Part shown: in pieces, positions 45,958 to 56,718 of the stretch
How the letters are laid out: each line of letters starts with the position of its first letter
Numbering within the stretch: position 1 is the first letter of the stretch
Source of the DNA: Girardinichthys multiradiatus
Taxonomy: Eukaryota > Chordata > Actinopteri > Cyprinodontiformes > Goodeidae
Assembly (NCBI RefSeq): GCF_021462225.1
Contig: NC_061806.1
Location: 3,715,234 to 3,779,233, forward strand
DNA length: 64,000 bases
Direction of reading: 5' to 3'
Made by a program: the position numbers and the translations under genes
The notes under the pieces: generated by a model
What the model was told of the DNA's origin: nothing
The model's database searches: none
Seen by the model: the letters and a program-made list of their open reading frames with translations, nothing else

Positions 45958-46317
45958 GTCAGTCAGTCATTTTCTACCGCTTATTCCATAGTGGGTTGCG
46001 GGGGAGCTGGTGCCAATCTCCAGCAGTCTATGGGCGAGAGGCAGGGTACACCCTGGACAGGTCACCAGTCCATCGCAGGGCAACACACAAACAACCATGG
46101 ACACACTCATTCATACACCTAAGGGTGGTTTAGAGACCAATTAACCTAACAGGCATGTCTTTGGACTGTGGGAGGAAGCCGGAGTACCCGGAGAGAACCC
46201 ACGCATGCACGGGGAGAACATGCAAACTCCATGTAGAAAAACCCACGGTTGGGAATTGAACCCAGGACCTTCTTGCTGCAAGGCAACAGTGCTACCAACT
46301 GCGCCACCATGCAGCCC
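45958..46317 (-). mobile_element. Complete V-SINE-like SINE, 360 bp, 12-bp target duplication
   Basis: The minus strand starts GGGCTGCATGGTGGCGCAGT, containing the A box TGGCGCAGTTGG, and has the B box GGGTTCAATTCC near 46255. The conserved middle (CGGAGTACCCGGAGAGAACC on plus) and 3' half (CACCAGTCCATCGC, GGGGGAGCTGGTGCC) follow, then a (TGAC)n tail. The duplication AACTGAAAACCA is exact at 45946-45957 and 46318-46329. The polymerase III promoter boxes look usable. Confidence 0.9.
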
Positions 46318-46339
46318 AACTGAAAACCAATTGTAATAA

Positions 46340-46480
46340 ATAATAATAATTTAGATTATTGAAAAGTTCATTTATTTCAGTAACTCAGTTCACTAAGTGA
46401 AACACATTATTAAGATTAATTATTACACACTGTTATTTTTAAGCTTTTATTACAGCTAATGAAAAAACAACATTTAAAAT
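46340..46480 (+). mobile_element. Fish MITE relic (family B)
   Basis: TTCATTTATTTCAGTAACTC, CACTAAGTGAAACACATTAT and the following lines are the internal block of a very common fish mariner-like MITE. The same block is present in inverse orientation at 49090-49265 and partly at 54420-54512. Ends are not preserved. Confidence 0.6.
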
Positions 46481-46924
46481 AGGAATATTACATCAGACCT
46501 ATAAAAAACATTTTAATATAGAAATGTGGGCCTGAAAAGTATGTTTAATCCCTGCTTAAAGGAATTTATTTTCAAAGGGTACCTTTAATCAGTCAAATGA
46601 GCCTCATCAGAATGCATATTGTAATTTATTGAATATGACTGTATTACTGAGGAATGATGATTATTGGCGCCAGAGACAAGTGGAAGTCTGATCATCAGAG
46701 TGACAGCAGCCTAGTGAGGAACCAGAGGACAGAGAAAAAGGGGATCTAGTGGACTGAACGAGAGAACAGAAACTAAGCACATAGAGAGAAGGCTCATCTT
46801 AACTTGGGGTTTGGGTGTGGTTGGTTGGGAACCCATATGGTTGCTTGGTTCTCCAACCACAGTCTAAAACCTTATTGTGATGTGGCTAAAAGATCTAGTC
46901 TAGTTTGTGGTAAAACAAACCCCA
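46481..46924. other. No recognised feature
   Basis: Intergenic sequence without recognisable gene or element. Confidence 0.4.
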
Positions 46925-47475
46925 AAACACACAAAATTACTGTCATAATGAGTTTAAGGCAGGATTAAGTGGAGTTGAAGAAAGGTGTTTAATGGCAAAA
47001 ATAAACTTACAGTTGACCAAGCCACAGGAACTCAGGCGGGTGAATGACATAAACAGGGTGAATGCAGGAGCAAGAAAAATCTGGGCAACAGACATGGAAG
47101 AACTCAGGACTGGACCAGGGCAAAGACACAGGGTAGGTAACGGGAGGAACCAGCAAATGACAGTGAAAATCAGTGAGCTTTAAAACAGAGGCAAGTGCAG
47201 TGTGGACCAATGAGAAAGGGGAAGAGGTAATCAGATGAAATGATGAACAGGTGTGAAGACAAGCTGCAGGGAACTGAGGAGAAATGTATTTGAAGGTAAA
47301 CAACCAGTAAGGGGAGCAAGACTTGACTAACAAAACGAAGGGAACAGATCTAAAGTGAAAACACATGAACACCAGGACTGAACAGTGATCAAATAACTAC
47401 TAAAGAAGGAACAGGAAAAACACCTAACAGAAAAAAGTAAACTAACAAAAAACCCAAAATGGCAGATCTTGACAA
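46925..47475 (-). repeat. Family A repeat, longest uninterrupted copy
   Basis: On the minus strand: CACACCTGTTCATCATTTCA, GCTGGTTCCTCCCG, TACCTACCCTGTGTCTTTGC and CCATTAAACACC near the end. It shares word order with 19040-19345. No ORF above 121 codons and no domain. An internal polyadenylation-like ATTAAA lies near the 3' end. Confidence 0.5.
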
Positions 47476-48149
47476 TTACAAAGTAAGGAGAACTGACCAA
47501 TTAAAATCACTGATAACTGAGGCTTGAAGACCATGTCAAGGTCTGCTGACCACTTCTACATTCACCATAATGAATGTGCACTGACTGTCCATCTATTAAC
47601 TTGTTTGCTTGTAATCTCTGTAACTGTTTAGGGGAAAAACAAATTTCAAAAATAATATGTCTTTCTTAGAGGTCAGTGGCTAAAATCTACTTCCAGAAAT
47701 CAAGCACTTTTTAAATGGGCATGAGTCCACTGGCAGGAGGCCTGGGGTCAGACTCAGGAGAGGCCTATGGGATTATGTAGAGGAGAGTCTGGGGATATAT
47801 ACTAAAGGTTAATTGCTAAAGGGTTTCAGCAATGATCTGTAGTCTTGAAATTTTAAAAAGGTTTCCTGCCTTCCCTCAGTTGGTCCTAAATCTCTCATGG
47901 CTGTTGAACACTGTTGAGGAAAAACATGAGAAACGTATCTGTAAAATACTGGTAAATTAGAACCCATCACCAAAAAATATCACTGTCCTAATGACACACA
48001 TCCAAGAGTTAGTGGCACTGAAAGAGGTAATCTGTGACATGGAGAGCATGTTTTCAGAACATGCTCTCCATGAGCTCTGTGCAACAAAATAGAGCAGGAA
48101 TTCTTATTGAATAAAGACTGACCCTGTTCCATACACACTTAATTCTCTC
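47476..48149. repeat. Intergenic, with perfect 15-bp hairpin at 48038-48072
   Basis: CATGGAGAGCATGTT, loop TTCAG, AACATGCTCTCCATG. The rest of the stretch has no recognised feature. Confidence 0.7.
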
Positions 48150-48470
48150 AGGGTCAACGTAGCTGGTGGCTGTCTTCAGCGGTCAATGGGTGACAGATAG
48201 AGACACCCTGAGCAGATCACCATTTCATCACATAACACACGACAACCACCATGAAAAGAAGGGCAACTTGGAGAGAGTAAAAGACCAAGTTACATGCATG
48301 CCTTTGGGTTGTGGGAAGAAGCTGGAGTACCCAGAATGAGCCCATCTATTGACAGAGAGAGTACACACTCCACACAGAAAGGCTCCAGCTGGGACATGAA
48401 TGCAGAACCTTCCTCCTTTGAGGTAACATGAACTACAACCAGATTGCAATGCAATCCAAAATGAAACCAT
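48150..48470 (-). mobile_element. Old V-SINE-like relic, minus strand
   Basis: Diverged matches to 45958-46317 in the same order: TGGTGGCTGTCTTCAGCGG, CACCCTGAGCAGATCACCA, TGGGTTGTGGGAAGAAGCTGG and GAGAGTACACACTCC, then a decayed tRNA-like head. The promoter boxes are lost. Confidence 0.7.
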
Positions 48471-49089
48471 TATTACATTTGGTTTAGCCTGGATGCTGTC
48501 TTGTTTCTAGTCTTGGATTTTTCTGGAGAATCATTTTATTTCAAGAGACAAACAAGTAGTTATCAAATATGAATATGAATATGATGCTGATCAGGTACAA
48601 AGATTAAAAAGAAAATCCTGGCAAATGCACCGTGTCCTTTTCCTTATTTTTTAGGATATTTGAGAAAGGGGACATAGAAAACCGATGTAATGTGGAAGCT
48701 TTCTAAAATCAGGAGGCATGCAATCTACTACGCTTATGTATCAAAATCATCCCATGTTTCTTTACATTTTAATTCCAATAAGCCAGACTTTCCTGTATTT
48801 GTTTACACTGGTCTTGAGAAATATTTTTTAGGCTGCACTAAGAATGTTCTAATTTCATTTAAATGCAGTTTAGCGCCTAACCATGTTAAGAGGAATCCAT
48901 AAATGTAATATTACATTGGGATTTGAGTAATTTACACCTTGTCTTGGGTAGAATGATTACACTATGCAATGATTTTTAAAATAAAGAATTGGGTCCACAA
49001 GTTCTTTAATCTTTGCAGAGTGAAACCTCTATTTAAAAAAATAACCCATAAGCTGGTCTTAAACATACTTTTCATTAAACCCACATTTC
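48471..49089. other. No recognised feature
   Basis: AT-rich sequence. The 70-codon frame at 48690-48902 has no signature. Confidence 0.4.
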
Positions 49090-49265
49090 TGTATTAATTT
49101 TTTTTGTTGGTCCGAAGTAATATTCTAATCTTAAATGTCTTTTTCCTTGTAAGAAGAAAATCATCAGAATTAAAAGCTTGAAAACATCAGTCTGTTTGAA
49201 ATTAATCTATATAATGTGTTTCACTTAGTGACATGAGTTACTGAAAAAAATAACGTATCCAGATT
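49090..49265 (-). mobile_element. Fish MITE relic (family B), inverse orientation
   Basis: TAATATTCTAATCTTAAATG, AAAATCATCAGAATTAAAAG and ATAATGTGTTTCACTTAGTG are the reverse of the block at 46340-46480. Confidence 0.6.
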
Positions 49266-49879
49266 ATTATAATTTATTAAATAGGATTGTGTACTGACTT
49301 ATATATTTATAAACTACATTCACCTAAATCTTTTTATATGGATGGATAGAGAGTTGGCCGAGTGAAGATGCATGGAAGGCAATGTAGGACCCTTGAAGGT
49401 GGAGGCTGGACAGCATGGTTTGGAGCTCAACTCAGCACTGCAAAATTCCTCCTCTGGATAATAGGATGGATTATCCTAATAGATAAACAGCATGTGCACC
49501 CATAAGCAAATCCTTCTATGTTTTTGGTTATGCTGTCTCTCTACAGAGGGTCTGTTGTGGGATATCCTCTTAGTGTGGTGAATATCTGATTTAAAAGCTA
49601 AATCAGTAATTAAACTAGTGGAGACCACCACCATTGCTCCATTCACCATACAGCAGTTGGTTACCATGAAGACTGAGTATGGACAGATATTACTGCTGAC
49701 CACTGACTTACACTGAGTAATTAGACATCTCCTCCTGCTCCTCTGGCATCATAGGATGTGATAGGAGCCGCTTCCCTTTTAAGTGTGGTTTTATCTCCTG
49801 GCATCTATAGGAAGGCTACTTTATCAATATCCTCCAGAAAAGACAAAGTCATTTTTGTTTCATTGTATTAGGTCTGTGC

Positions 49880-50253
49880 TGCATGGTGGCGCAGTTGGTA
49901 GCACTGTTGCCATGCAGTAGGACATTTCTGGGTATGACTCCTGTCCGGGGGTCTTTCTGCATGGAGTTTGCATGTTCTCCCCATGCACGGCCTCTCTCCG
50001 AGTACTCTGGCATCCTCCCACAGTCCAACAACATAACTGTTAGGTTTATTGGTCTCTCTCAATGGCCCTTAGGTGTGAATGGGTGTGTGCATGGTTGTTT
50101 GTCTTGTGTGTCTCTGTGTTGTCCTGCAATTGACTGGCGACCTGTCCAGGGTCTACTCTGCCTTTCACCCATATTGCTTGAGATAGGCACCAGCTCCCCC
50201 ACGACCCTATACAGAAGAAGTGGGTATAGAAGATGGATGGATGGATGGATTAG
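49880..50253 (+). mobile_element. Near-complete V-SINE-like SINE, plus strand
   Basis: Starts GCATGGTGGCGCAGTTGGTA (A box); the B box is degraded (GGGTATGACTCC near 49930). The middle block GCATGTTCTCCCCATGCACG, the 3' block GGCGACCTGTCCAGGG and GAGATAGGCACCAGCTCCCC follow, then (GATG)n at the end. A 158-codon open frame across it is a by-product of the repeat. Confidence 0.88.
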
Positions 50254-52200
50254 AGCAGCACAAAATATCGAAACACCTTCGTCATATATGTGCAGTATGT
50301 CAATAAGTGGAATTGTTTCCTGGTTGATTTTGGGGATAGTTCTTTTTGTTCTAGTTTAAACATTCACTATAATATACCCAGGTTTATACTCCCTGAAATA
50401 TTGTGTCTTAGTTTGTTGGATAAGTGTGTGAATTAAAATTTGTTTTGTGGGTTATGATTTCTTCTTGTTGGTCTACCTTTTGAGAGTTGAGTGGTTTTTG
50501 CTTTGCTGTGAGTGTCTGATTGATAATCAATACCTTTCATTTTGCCTCAAAGGTTGTAATGTTATCACATTAAAATGTTAACTTTATTATTATGTGATTT
50601 GCTTTATAATATTGTTTATTTTGCATTACAGTGCATTAGTTCATCTTTTTGTGTGCAATTTGTCCGAGCTACCGCACCCTGTTGGCGGTCAGACCTCTCG
50701 GAGCTCCTCCGGTACTTGAACCCAAGAAGCGATCACACACTAACTTTGACTCTTAAAGGAACGACTCTCAAACAGTTTCTAACTTTTAGCTCCATTAATC
50801 TAAATTAAGGCAGAGGAATGATTACAGAGATCAGCGCTGAGGCTCCCGTCTTGGACCTTCACCGTCTGTTAGAGGATGACGAAGACCCTCGATAGAAGGT
50901 CACATATAGTTTTTATATTTGGCACTCCGATGCAATGGATGTTTCCTCCCTCAGTGATTATCAGTAGACTATGTGCCACTATTGTGGTGTCTATCTGTTA
51001 GATTGTGTAGTAGCGGGAGTCCATCCCTAATCTAAGTGTTCTGTAGCTTTCTAATCAACCCAGTTATACCAGCTGCTCCACTATCAAACCCAGTACCCCA
51101 GCTTCAGGTCATTTATGACAAACCTTGGGCCATTTATCCTTGTACTGTATGTCTATGAGCATTCTTATCCTATTCTAACAAAAGGGAAACATTAGAACTT
51201 ATACTTTATATCACTATGGTATAAAAGGGAAAAACAGCTATAAGCATATTAATAAAGGTTATTGCTAACAAGTTTCATATACAGTACTTAACCAACAGCA
51301 CAGCTGCCTTCTGAAGGTATACCTTGACCATGGTGACAAACTGATGCAAATAGATGATGTCTTATTTCTTAACTTTTCATCATTATCTGTAACATTACGT
51401 TCTGTTCTGCCCTATCTGGATGTTTTAATTGACAGAAAATGTGTCATTTGTTTTTTCTTAGAGAAAAATGCAGTTTTGATCTGTTGTAACACAAACATCA
51501 CAAAGATGACAGAGACATAAGGAGCTTCACAACCACCGAACACCAGAGAAAATTAAATAATGAAAGATGTACTTTACAAATGTAATTATACTGTATATCT
51601 TGCAGTGTTTAAGCGGTTAGTGTTCAACAACTACAGTGAGGTTTAGAGCAACACCAACTGCCATCTTTATATAACATGATGCGACAAGCTCATTCTCCTC
51701 TTTGCCGCACTCCATTTCATTTAATTTCACAGTCAAAGGCTTTCTTGTACGCATCTACCGCTGACTGGGGCTGCTGAGGCTTGGGTGATTGATTTTACTG
51801 GTCGCTGCGTGGGACATCTCATGTCTGCAAAGTTTTTCGGTTGATTTTCACTTGTTCAAAAGGCAGAGAAGCCATCATAATAATCTGCAGCTCATTAATG
51901 CCAGAATCTTTATTTTCTTTATTTTAAAAGCCGCACAAGAATGATACTGTGGAGAAAAGATCATTGCTAAGAGCCGAAGTTCGATTCTTATTTGTTTTAT
52001 ACAGGAAACATTGGGGCAAATAAAGTGTTTCCCGTGTCTAGTAAAAGAAAACACTAGATGGCGCTCAAACGTCACTTTTTTCCCTCCAGGTTGAACAGTG
52101 AACCCATGAAAATGTCTCAGCAAACCTTTATCCGTTTTATCAAGGCTTAGTTTAATTATTAATTAATTATGCTGTTGAACAAATGACCGTTATGTTTTTT
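50254..52200. other. Upstream region of septin 7, no gene recognised
   Basis: AT-rich. A somewhat GC-richer patch at 50650-50900 (TCTCGGAGCTCCTCCGG) is unassigned. No conserved exon was recognised. Confidence 0.4.
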
Positions 52201-52375
52201 TAAGTGATAATTGGGTCCATAAAAATCTCGCGATATCTTGCCGCTGTTACTCGCACGGATTTTGCTTTGACGGACTTGTATGAATCACGTCCGTTACGTA
52301 GAACAGTCGGCGTAGAGCTGAGCGTTCCACTCATACTGGTTCGGTAAGTTGTGGGAAGTTTTTCCTTCAGTGGGA
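52201..52375 (+). promoter_or_regulatory. septin7: Putative septin-7 core promoter and 5' untranslated region
   Basis: A local cluster of CpG dinucleotides (CTCGCGA, TTGCCGC, CTCGCACGG, CACGTCCGTTACG, AGTCGGCG) stands out from AT-rich surroundings immediately before the first coding exon. TCTCGCGA at 52226-52233 matches most of the TCTCGCGAGA promoter element bound by BANP in vertebrate CpG-island promoters. A TATA-like CCATAAAAATC precedes it. The start site itself cannot be read from sequence. Confidence 0.55.
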
Positions 52376-52430
52376 ATGTCAAGCTCAGAAGTCCTGGCCG
52401 GTGAAGCGGAGGGCAACGGCAGCATAATGG
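52376..52430 (+). CDS. septin7: Septin-7 first coding exon (18 codons + 1 nt)
   Basis: The exon encodes MSSSEVLAGEAEGNGSIM plus one G, followed by a consensus donor (G/GTGAGT at 52431). Vertebrate septin-7 begins with a similar short Ser/Glu-rich leader ending in Met just before AQQKNLEG. The assignment rests on position, leader style, phase and the septin-7 exon 8.5 kb downstream; the leader alone is too short to prove homology. The phase (1) does not match the exon at 60916 directly, which is why a 2-nt microexon at 59226 is proposed. The reading frame stays open into the intron to 53083. Confidence 0.65.
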
Positions 52431-53099
52431 GTGAGTTCTCTCAGCTTTTCTGCCCCGGAGCTTCTTTTAAGACTAACTTTTTAAATCGGCTTGGCTCTAG
52501 CGAACTATTTTCTAACTTGTTCAGACAAAATACCTTCAAATATTTTCATTGTCATTACTTTAACCTAATACTGTTGCACAGAATTGTTAGGGAACATTCT
52601 GAAATGACTGGTATGTCTCGCTGTTCAGCAACATGTCAGAAACTGCTACAGTTTCCTGTTCTTCCTTTAAGTCAGAAACATCTCCGTCACCGCTTTTGGA
52701 CCTTAACTAATCGGAGTAAACACGAACCGTCCATTCAGTGCCATCCTGCTGCCTGGCTTATGGCAACATGGCCCCGTCTCTTTGGAAATACAGTGAATCA
52801 ATACCTAAAAACTGAGAAGAGTTGTCAGGATCCACAGACTGGAGTGAATTTAGCAATGTGCGGAAGCAGCCTTGTTCATTGCTGTGGTCCAGAGGCGGTG
52901 TTAGGAGTCTTAAACACAGGGGGCAACCCCCCACCCCAAAGAAAGCTTAACTACAGTGAGCTGAAAAAAGTATTGCAGGTTTATTCAGTTTTTGATTATT
53001 TTTTTGGCACCCTTAAGTGTTCCGGATCCTCAAAAAAATGTAATATCAGACAAAGTAAAATACAAAACGCGATTTTTAAATAATAAGGTGATTATTCCC

Positions 53100-53640
53100 T
53101 AAACTTGTGCCAACCTTTGCAACAATAGTTTCTGTCAAGCATTTTTGATAAGTGATATGGAGTCTTTTACATCAATATGGAGAAATTGTTGCCCAACTCT
53201 GCTTTGCAGAATTGTTTTAATTCAGCCACATTAAAGAATTCTCAAGCATAAAAAGCCTGTTAAAGGTCATATGCTGCAGCATCTCAACTGGACTGAAGCC
53301 AGGACTTTAACTAGGCCTCTGCAACACCTAAGTTCCTTCTTTCTTTTTAGCTATTTAAAGGTGGACAGGCTTTTGTGATTTAGATCCTTTACATTTTCTG
53401 CCATTGCTGATCATTTATGGTTCGATCAGTTGCAGCAAGTCATCTAGGTCCTGAAGCAGCAAAGCACAGCAGGACCATCACTCTACCACCTCCATGTTTG
53501 ACTGTTTGACATTTGATCTTTCCTGAAATCCTCTGTTACTTTTGTACCAGGTGTTATGGGTCGCACACCTTCCAAAAAGTTGTGCTTCTGTCTCACCAGC
53601 CCACAGATTATTGTTGAATCATGAGCTCTGACCTTATTGT
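53100..53640 (-). pseudogene. Tc1/mariner transposase relic, minus strand
   Basis: On the minus strand KHGGGRVMVLLCFAASGPR near 53450-53505 matches the transposase KHGGGSVMVWGCFAASG block. Plus-strand words TTTGCAGAATTGTTTTAATT, GCAGCATCTCAACTGGACTG and ACCTTCCAAAAAGTTGTGCT belong to the same antisense transposase. It is highly decayed, with no terminal repeats. Confidence 0.7.
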
Positions 53641-53689
53641 TTATAGATAAGTTTTAAAAAAATTATCTGAAAACGCACTTTCCTTCTTT

Positions 53690-53855
53690 GGCTTTTAGAC
53701 CAGCAGGAGCCTTATTGTTTTTATTGTTTTCTTGATCTTACTGTTGTTGTTTTTCAACCATGTCCCTGTTGCTCTTTTACCCAGTTTTATGTTTTAAATG
53801 TTAATTGATTTTACTTGTGGTTGTTTTGAAGTGCATTATAAATAAAATAGCAGTA
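53690..53855 (+). mobile_element. LINE 3' tail fragment
   Basis: TTGTGGTTGTTTTGAAGTGC-like sequence followed by ATTATAAATAAAAT, the end of an L2/CR1-group LINE, with a short (TAG)-rich tail. Nothing coding. Confidence 0.5.
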
Positions 53856-54324
53856 GTAGTATCTGAGGCAGTGAGGCCTGCAGAGCTTTAGACATTGTTT
53901 TGGGTTCTTCTGTGTATGTAAATATAAGTATTATTTTGAACGTAGTTGTATATCAGAAGCACAAATTTAATTAAAAAGAACAATGAAATACTTTCAGATC
54001 AAACCAAGATGATGTGTAGGTTAGAAATGAAGAGCTACTGCGTTTTAAAATGGGCTAAGTTATTTCCCTCAATTTACTTTGAATGGTAATTTATAAATTT
54101 ATAAGAAAATGAACTTATAATTTATTTCAACAAACAGTAATTTATGAATAAGCTACCTTTTTAGCGGTTAGAATTAATGACATTTAATTGACATGTAACA
54201 GGTCTTTTAATCAGCCCAGGTTACTTTCTTTACTATAGAATATGACTATTTCACCATTAAAAACATCGTCAAAGACTATTCTGCTCTAAAACGAAAAGCA
54301 TTCCACCTTTTTGTTTATATAAAA

Positions 54325-54327
<3 letters not shown>

Positions 54328-54419
<92 letters not shown>
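54328..54419. repeat. (TA)46 microsatellite
   Basis: A pure 92-bp alternating AT tract. The 80-codon minus frame across it is an artefact. It sits at the edge of a MITE remnant. Confidence 0.97.
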
Positions 54420-54421
<2 letters not shown>

Positions 54422-54512
54422 TATGACTTTCACTTTCTGAATGAGCGACCAAAAATATTGAGCTTTTTAATAGTATTCTAATTTTCGGAGCTGTACCTGT
54501 ATTCCTAATTGT
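54420..54512 (-). mobile_element. Fish MITE relic (family B) end
   Basis: CTTTCACTTTCTGAATGAG, GAGCTTTTTAATAGTATTCT and GCTGTACCTGTATT match the terminal part of the MITE whose interior is at 46340 and 49090. The neighbouring (TA)n may have expanded from its TA-rich part. Confidence 0.55.
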
Positions 54513-56692
54513 TGAGGGAAACTGGAGCTTGCAGAAGCTCATTATACTTGCAGTCACATATCAGAACAGTTAGTTTTTGCGTGTGAAAATTCATCCCAGT
54601 TGTCATTTTAACTCTAGCATCAATGTTACCTTATTATTATTGTTATTATTACTATTAGCAGAAGTAGTTGTAATATTTGTCATCATTCTCTGTATGATCT
54701 GATATCTGTCAGGGATGAACTACAGCCTGCACCACCCAGCATTCACTCTGCAGGGTTTTTATGAGCAGACGGGAAACTGGAAGCAGTTTTCATTAGCTTT
54801 ATGCTATCTCAACCCCTGAGTGCTTTATACTTGGATAAGGCTTTTATTGTGAAGGTGTACCGTATTACTGCTATAAATAGAGATCTAAACCCTGGTTACA
54901 TAGATTCGATGGCTCCGAAGAGTGGAATCAGACCCTCTGACGCAACCCTGATAGTCAAATAAATGTGACCAGCTGGTAAGCAGTTAAACAGACAAACCAG
55001 ACCACCCAGCTTAATGTTTACTTGATGACCATTAGCCACTAGGAAGCTAGTAGCAGCTGGAGGAGACAGCTTTACTTTCACTGCCTTCTGTTCCCGTTGG
55101 CTGCTAAGATGATGCATTCGCTGGGCAATCAAAAAAGCACGAACACGGAATAAAATTTTAATGATTTTTTTCCGAGTTACAGGTAAAGGAGGAAAACTAA
55201 ACGTATGGATCTGACCTAGAGCATAGAACTGCAATGCACAGAGTGAGCCTTATAGATGATCTCATGATCTCTGCTTTAGCAGCTAATCAACATTTTCTAA
55301 TCCCTCATCATCTACGATCATCATATCGCCCACCTTAATTTATAGCTACTTGATAACACACACTAATAGACTGTCCCTAACTTGGGTAAAAGGTATATAA
55401 TGGAAAAAATATTCTGGTTATCTTTCTTTAACATTATTATTGGAATTTCCTAAACTTAAAAGTCAGTTAAAAGTTTTTATTGAGGGGATGGCACAGCGAG
55501 TAGCTTAATCACTCATTGATTAATCAGAGCAGAAACGATAGCTGCAGACTCACTGACCACTCACATGATGGTAATGTAGTATAGCATAATGCATAAACAT
55601 GAAATGCTTTTGTATTTGCCTTGTCAGCTAAATAGGTTAGCATTTTTTTCTGGCTGTACTCACAATGTTAGCAGCAACCTCCAACAGCAGCTCAGGGAGG
55701 GAGGAGCTGAATGTCTCTGTTGTTGCAGCGCTGCCGCCAGAACAAGGGCGACTGTGCAGCATATACATGAAATACTAAGACAGCACAACCTCTGTTGCTT
55801 TTCTCTGTCAACATAAATTGTCAGCAGCAGATTTGAATAGGCCAACTCTCCTTGATCAACTCCTGGTGGGGATTGCAGGTCAAATACTGAAGCATCATTT
55901 TATTTTTCTGTTACTAAATGCATCAGATATAAGAAGTCCCACTCCCAAGCATAAAGCTTGTCATTTTGTGCACTTTCAAGGAGATCAGATTGAAGTTTTG
56001 GAAATTTGCTCTGGTTCATAAATGGGCATACTCTTGTAATTCCATAATGTTCTGGTGTTTTTAAAACCACTACATTTATCAAGCAACTGCAGCACATTTT
56101 ATCTGTGTTGTAATCCTGAGGAAGAACAATAGATTTGATTAAAATCACTAACAGCAGTTCAGACCCCCCAAGTTTTATATGTTGTAATTTCATCCTTTTT
56201 TATAAGGTCAGTGATGTATCAGTTCGTCTTGTTTCTTCTTCTGTTGTGAGATCTGGAGATCTTTAGGATGGTTAAAAGATGGGAACGTGTTGCTCCCATT
56301 TAATATCAGTTTGCAGTAACACTTTTGTCCTGACTATAGCTGCCCATTGGACAAGCACAAGATAGTTATGTGAGGAGTGTGTGTCAGGTAGAAGTGAGTG
56401 TGTGGGCCATCCAGGCTGGCGTGCAACCATGTTGGGAAACAGGTCAGTCTGCTATTCTTTGAAAGACAAATCTCAGTGTGATGCCAGCTGCATTACTCAC
56501 ATTACAGCAACAGAAAGATTTCTATTTTTGTAAGAAGACAATGCCACGGATTCAACGAATGATAATAAGCAGCTGATTCAGTTCAAATGCTTTCAGGAGA
56601 AAAATGAAAGAGCAGGTTTATGCTGCTCGATGTAGGAGAATAAATCCCCAATTTTATTATGGAAAACAGAACTGGATCCCAGCGACATGCTC

Positions 56693-56718
56693 TGTGTGTG
56701 TGTGTGTGTGTGTGTGTA
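56693..56718. repeat. (TG)13 microsatellite
   Basis: Uninterrupted 26-bp GT tract. Confidence 0.95.

Noticed and set aside
49883..50359. 158-codon plus-strand ORF
   Set aside because: Spans the SINE body; such SINEs are non-coding and the frame is fortuitous.
52343..52370. GTAAGT ... TTCCTTCAG pair in the septin-7 5' untranslated region, resembling a 28-nt intron
   Set aside because: Far shorter than the minimal vertebrate intron; no evidence of splicing. Treated as chance.
54315..54557. 80-codon minus-strand ORF rich in Tyr-Ile
   Set aside because: Translation of the (TA)n tract.
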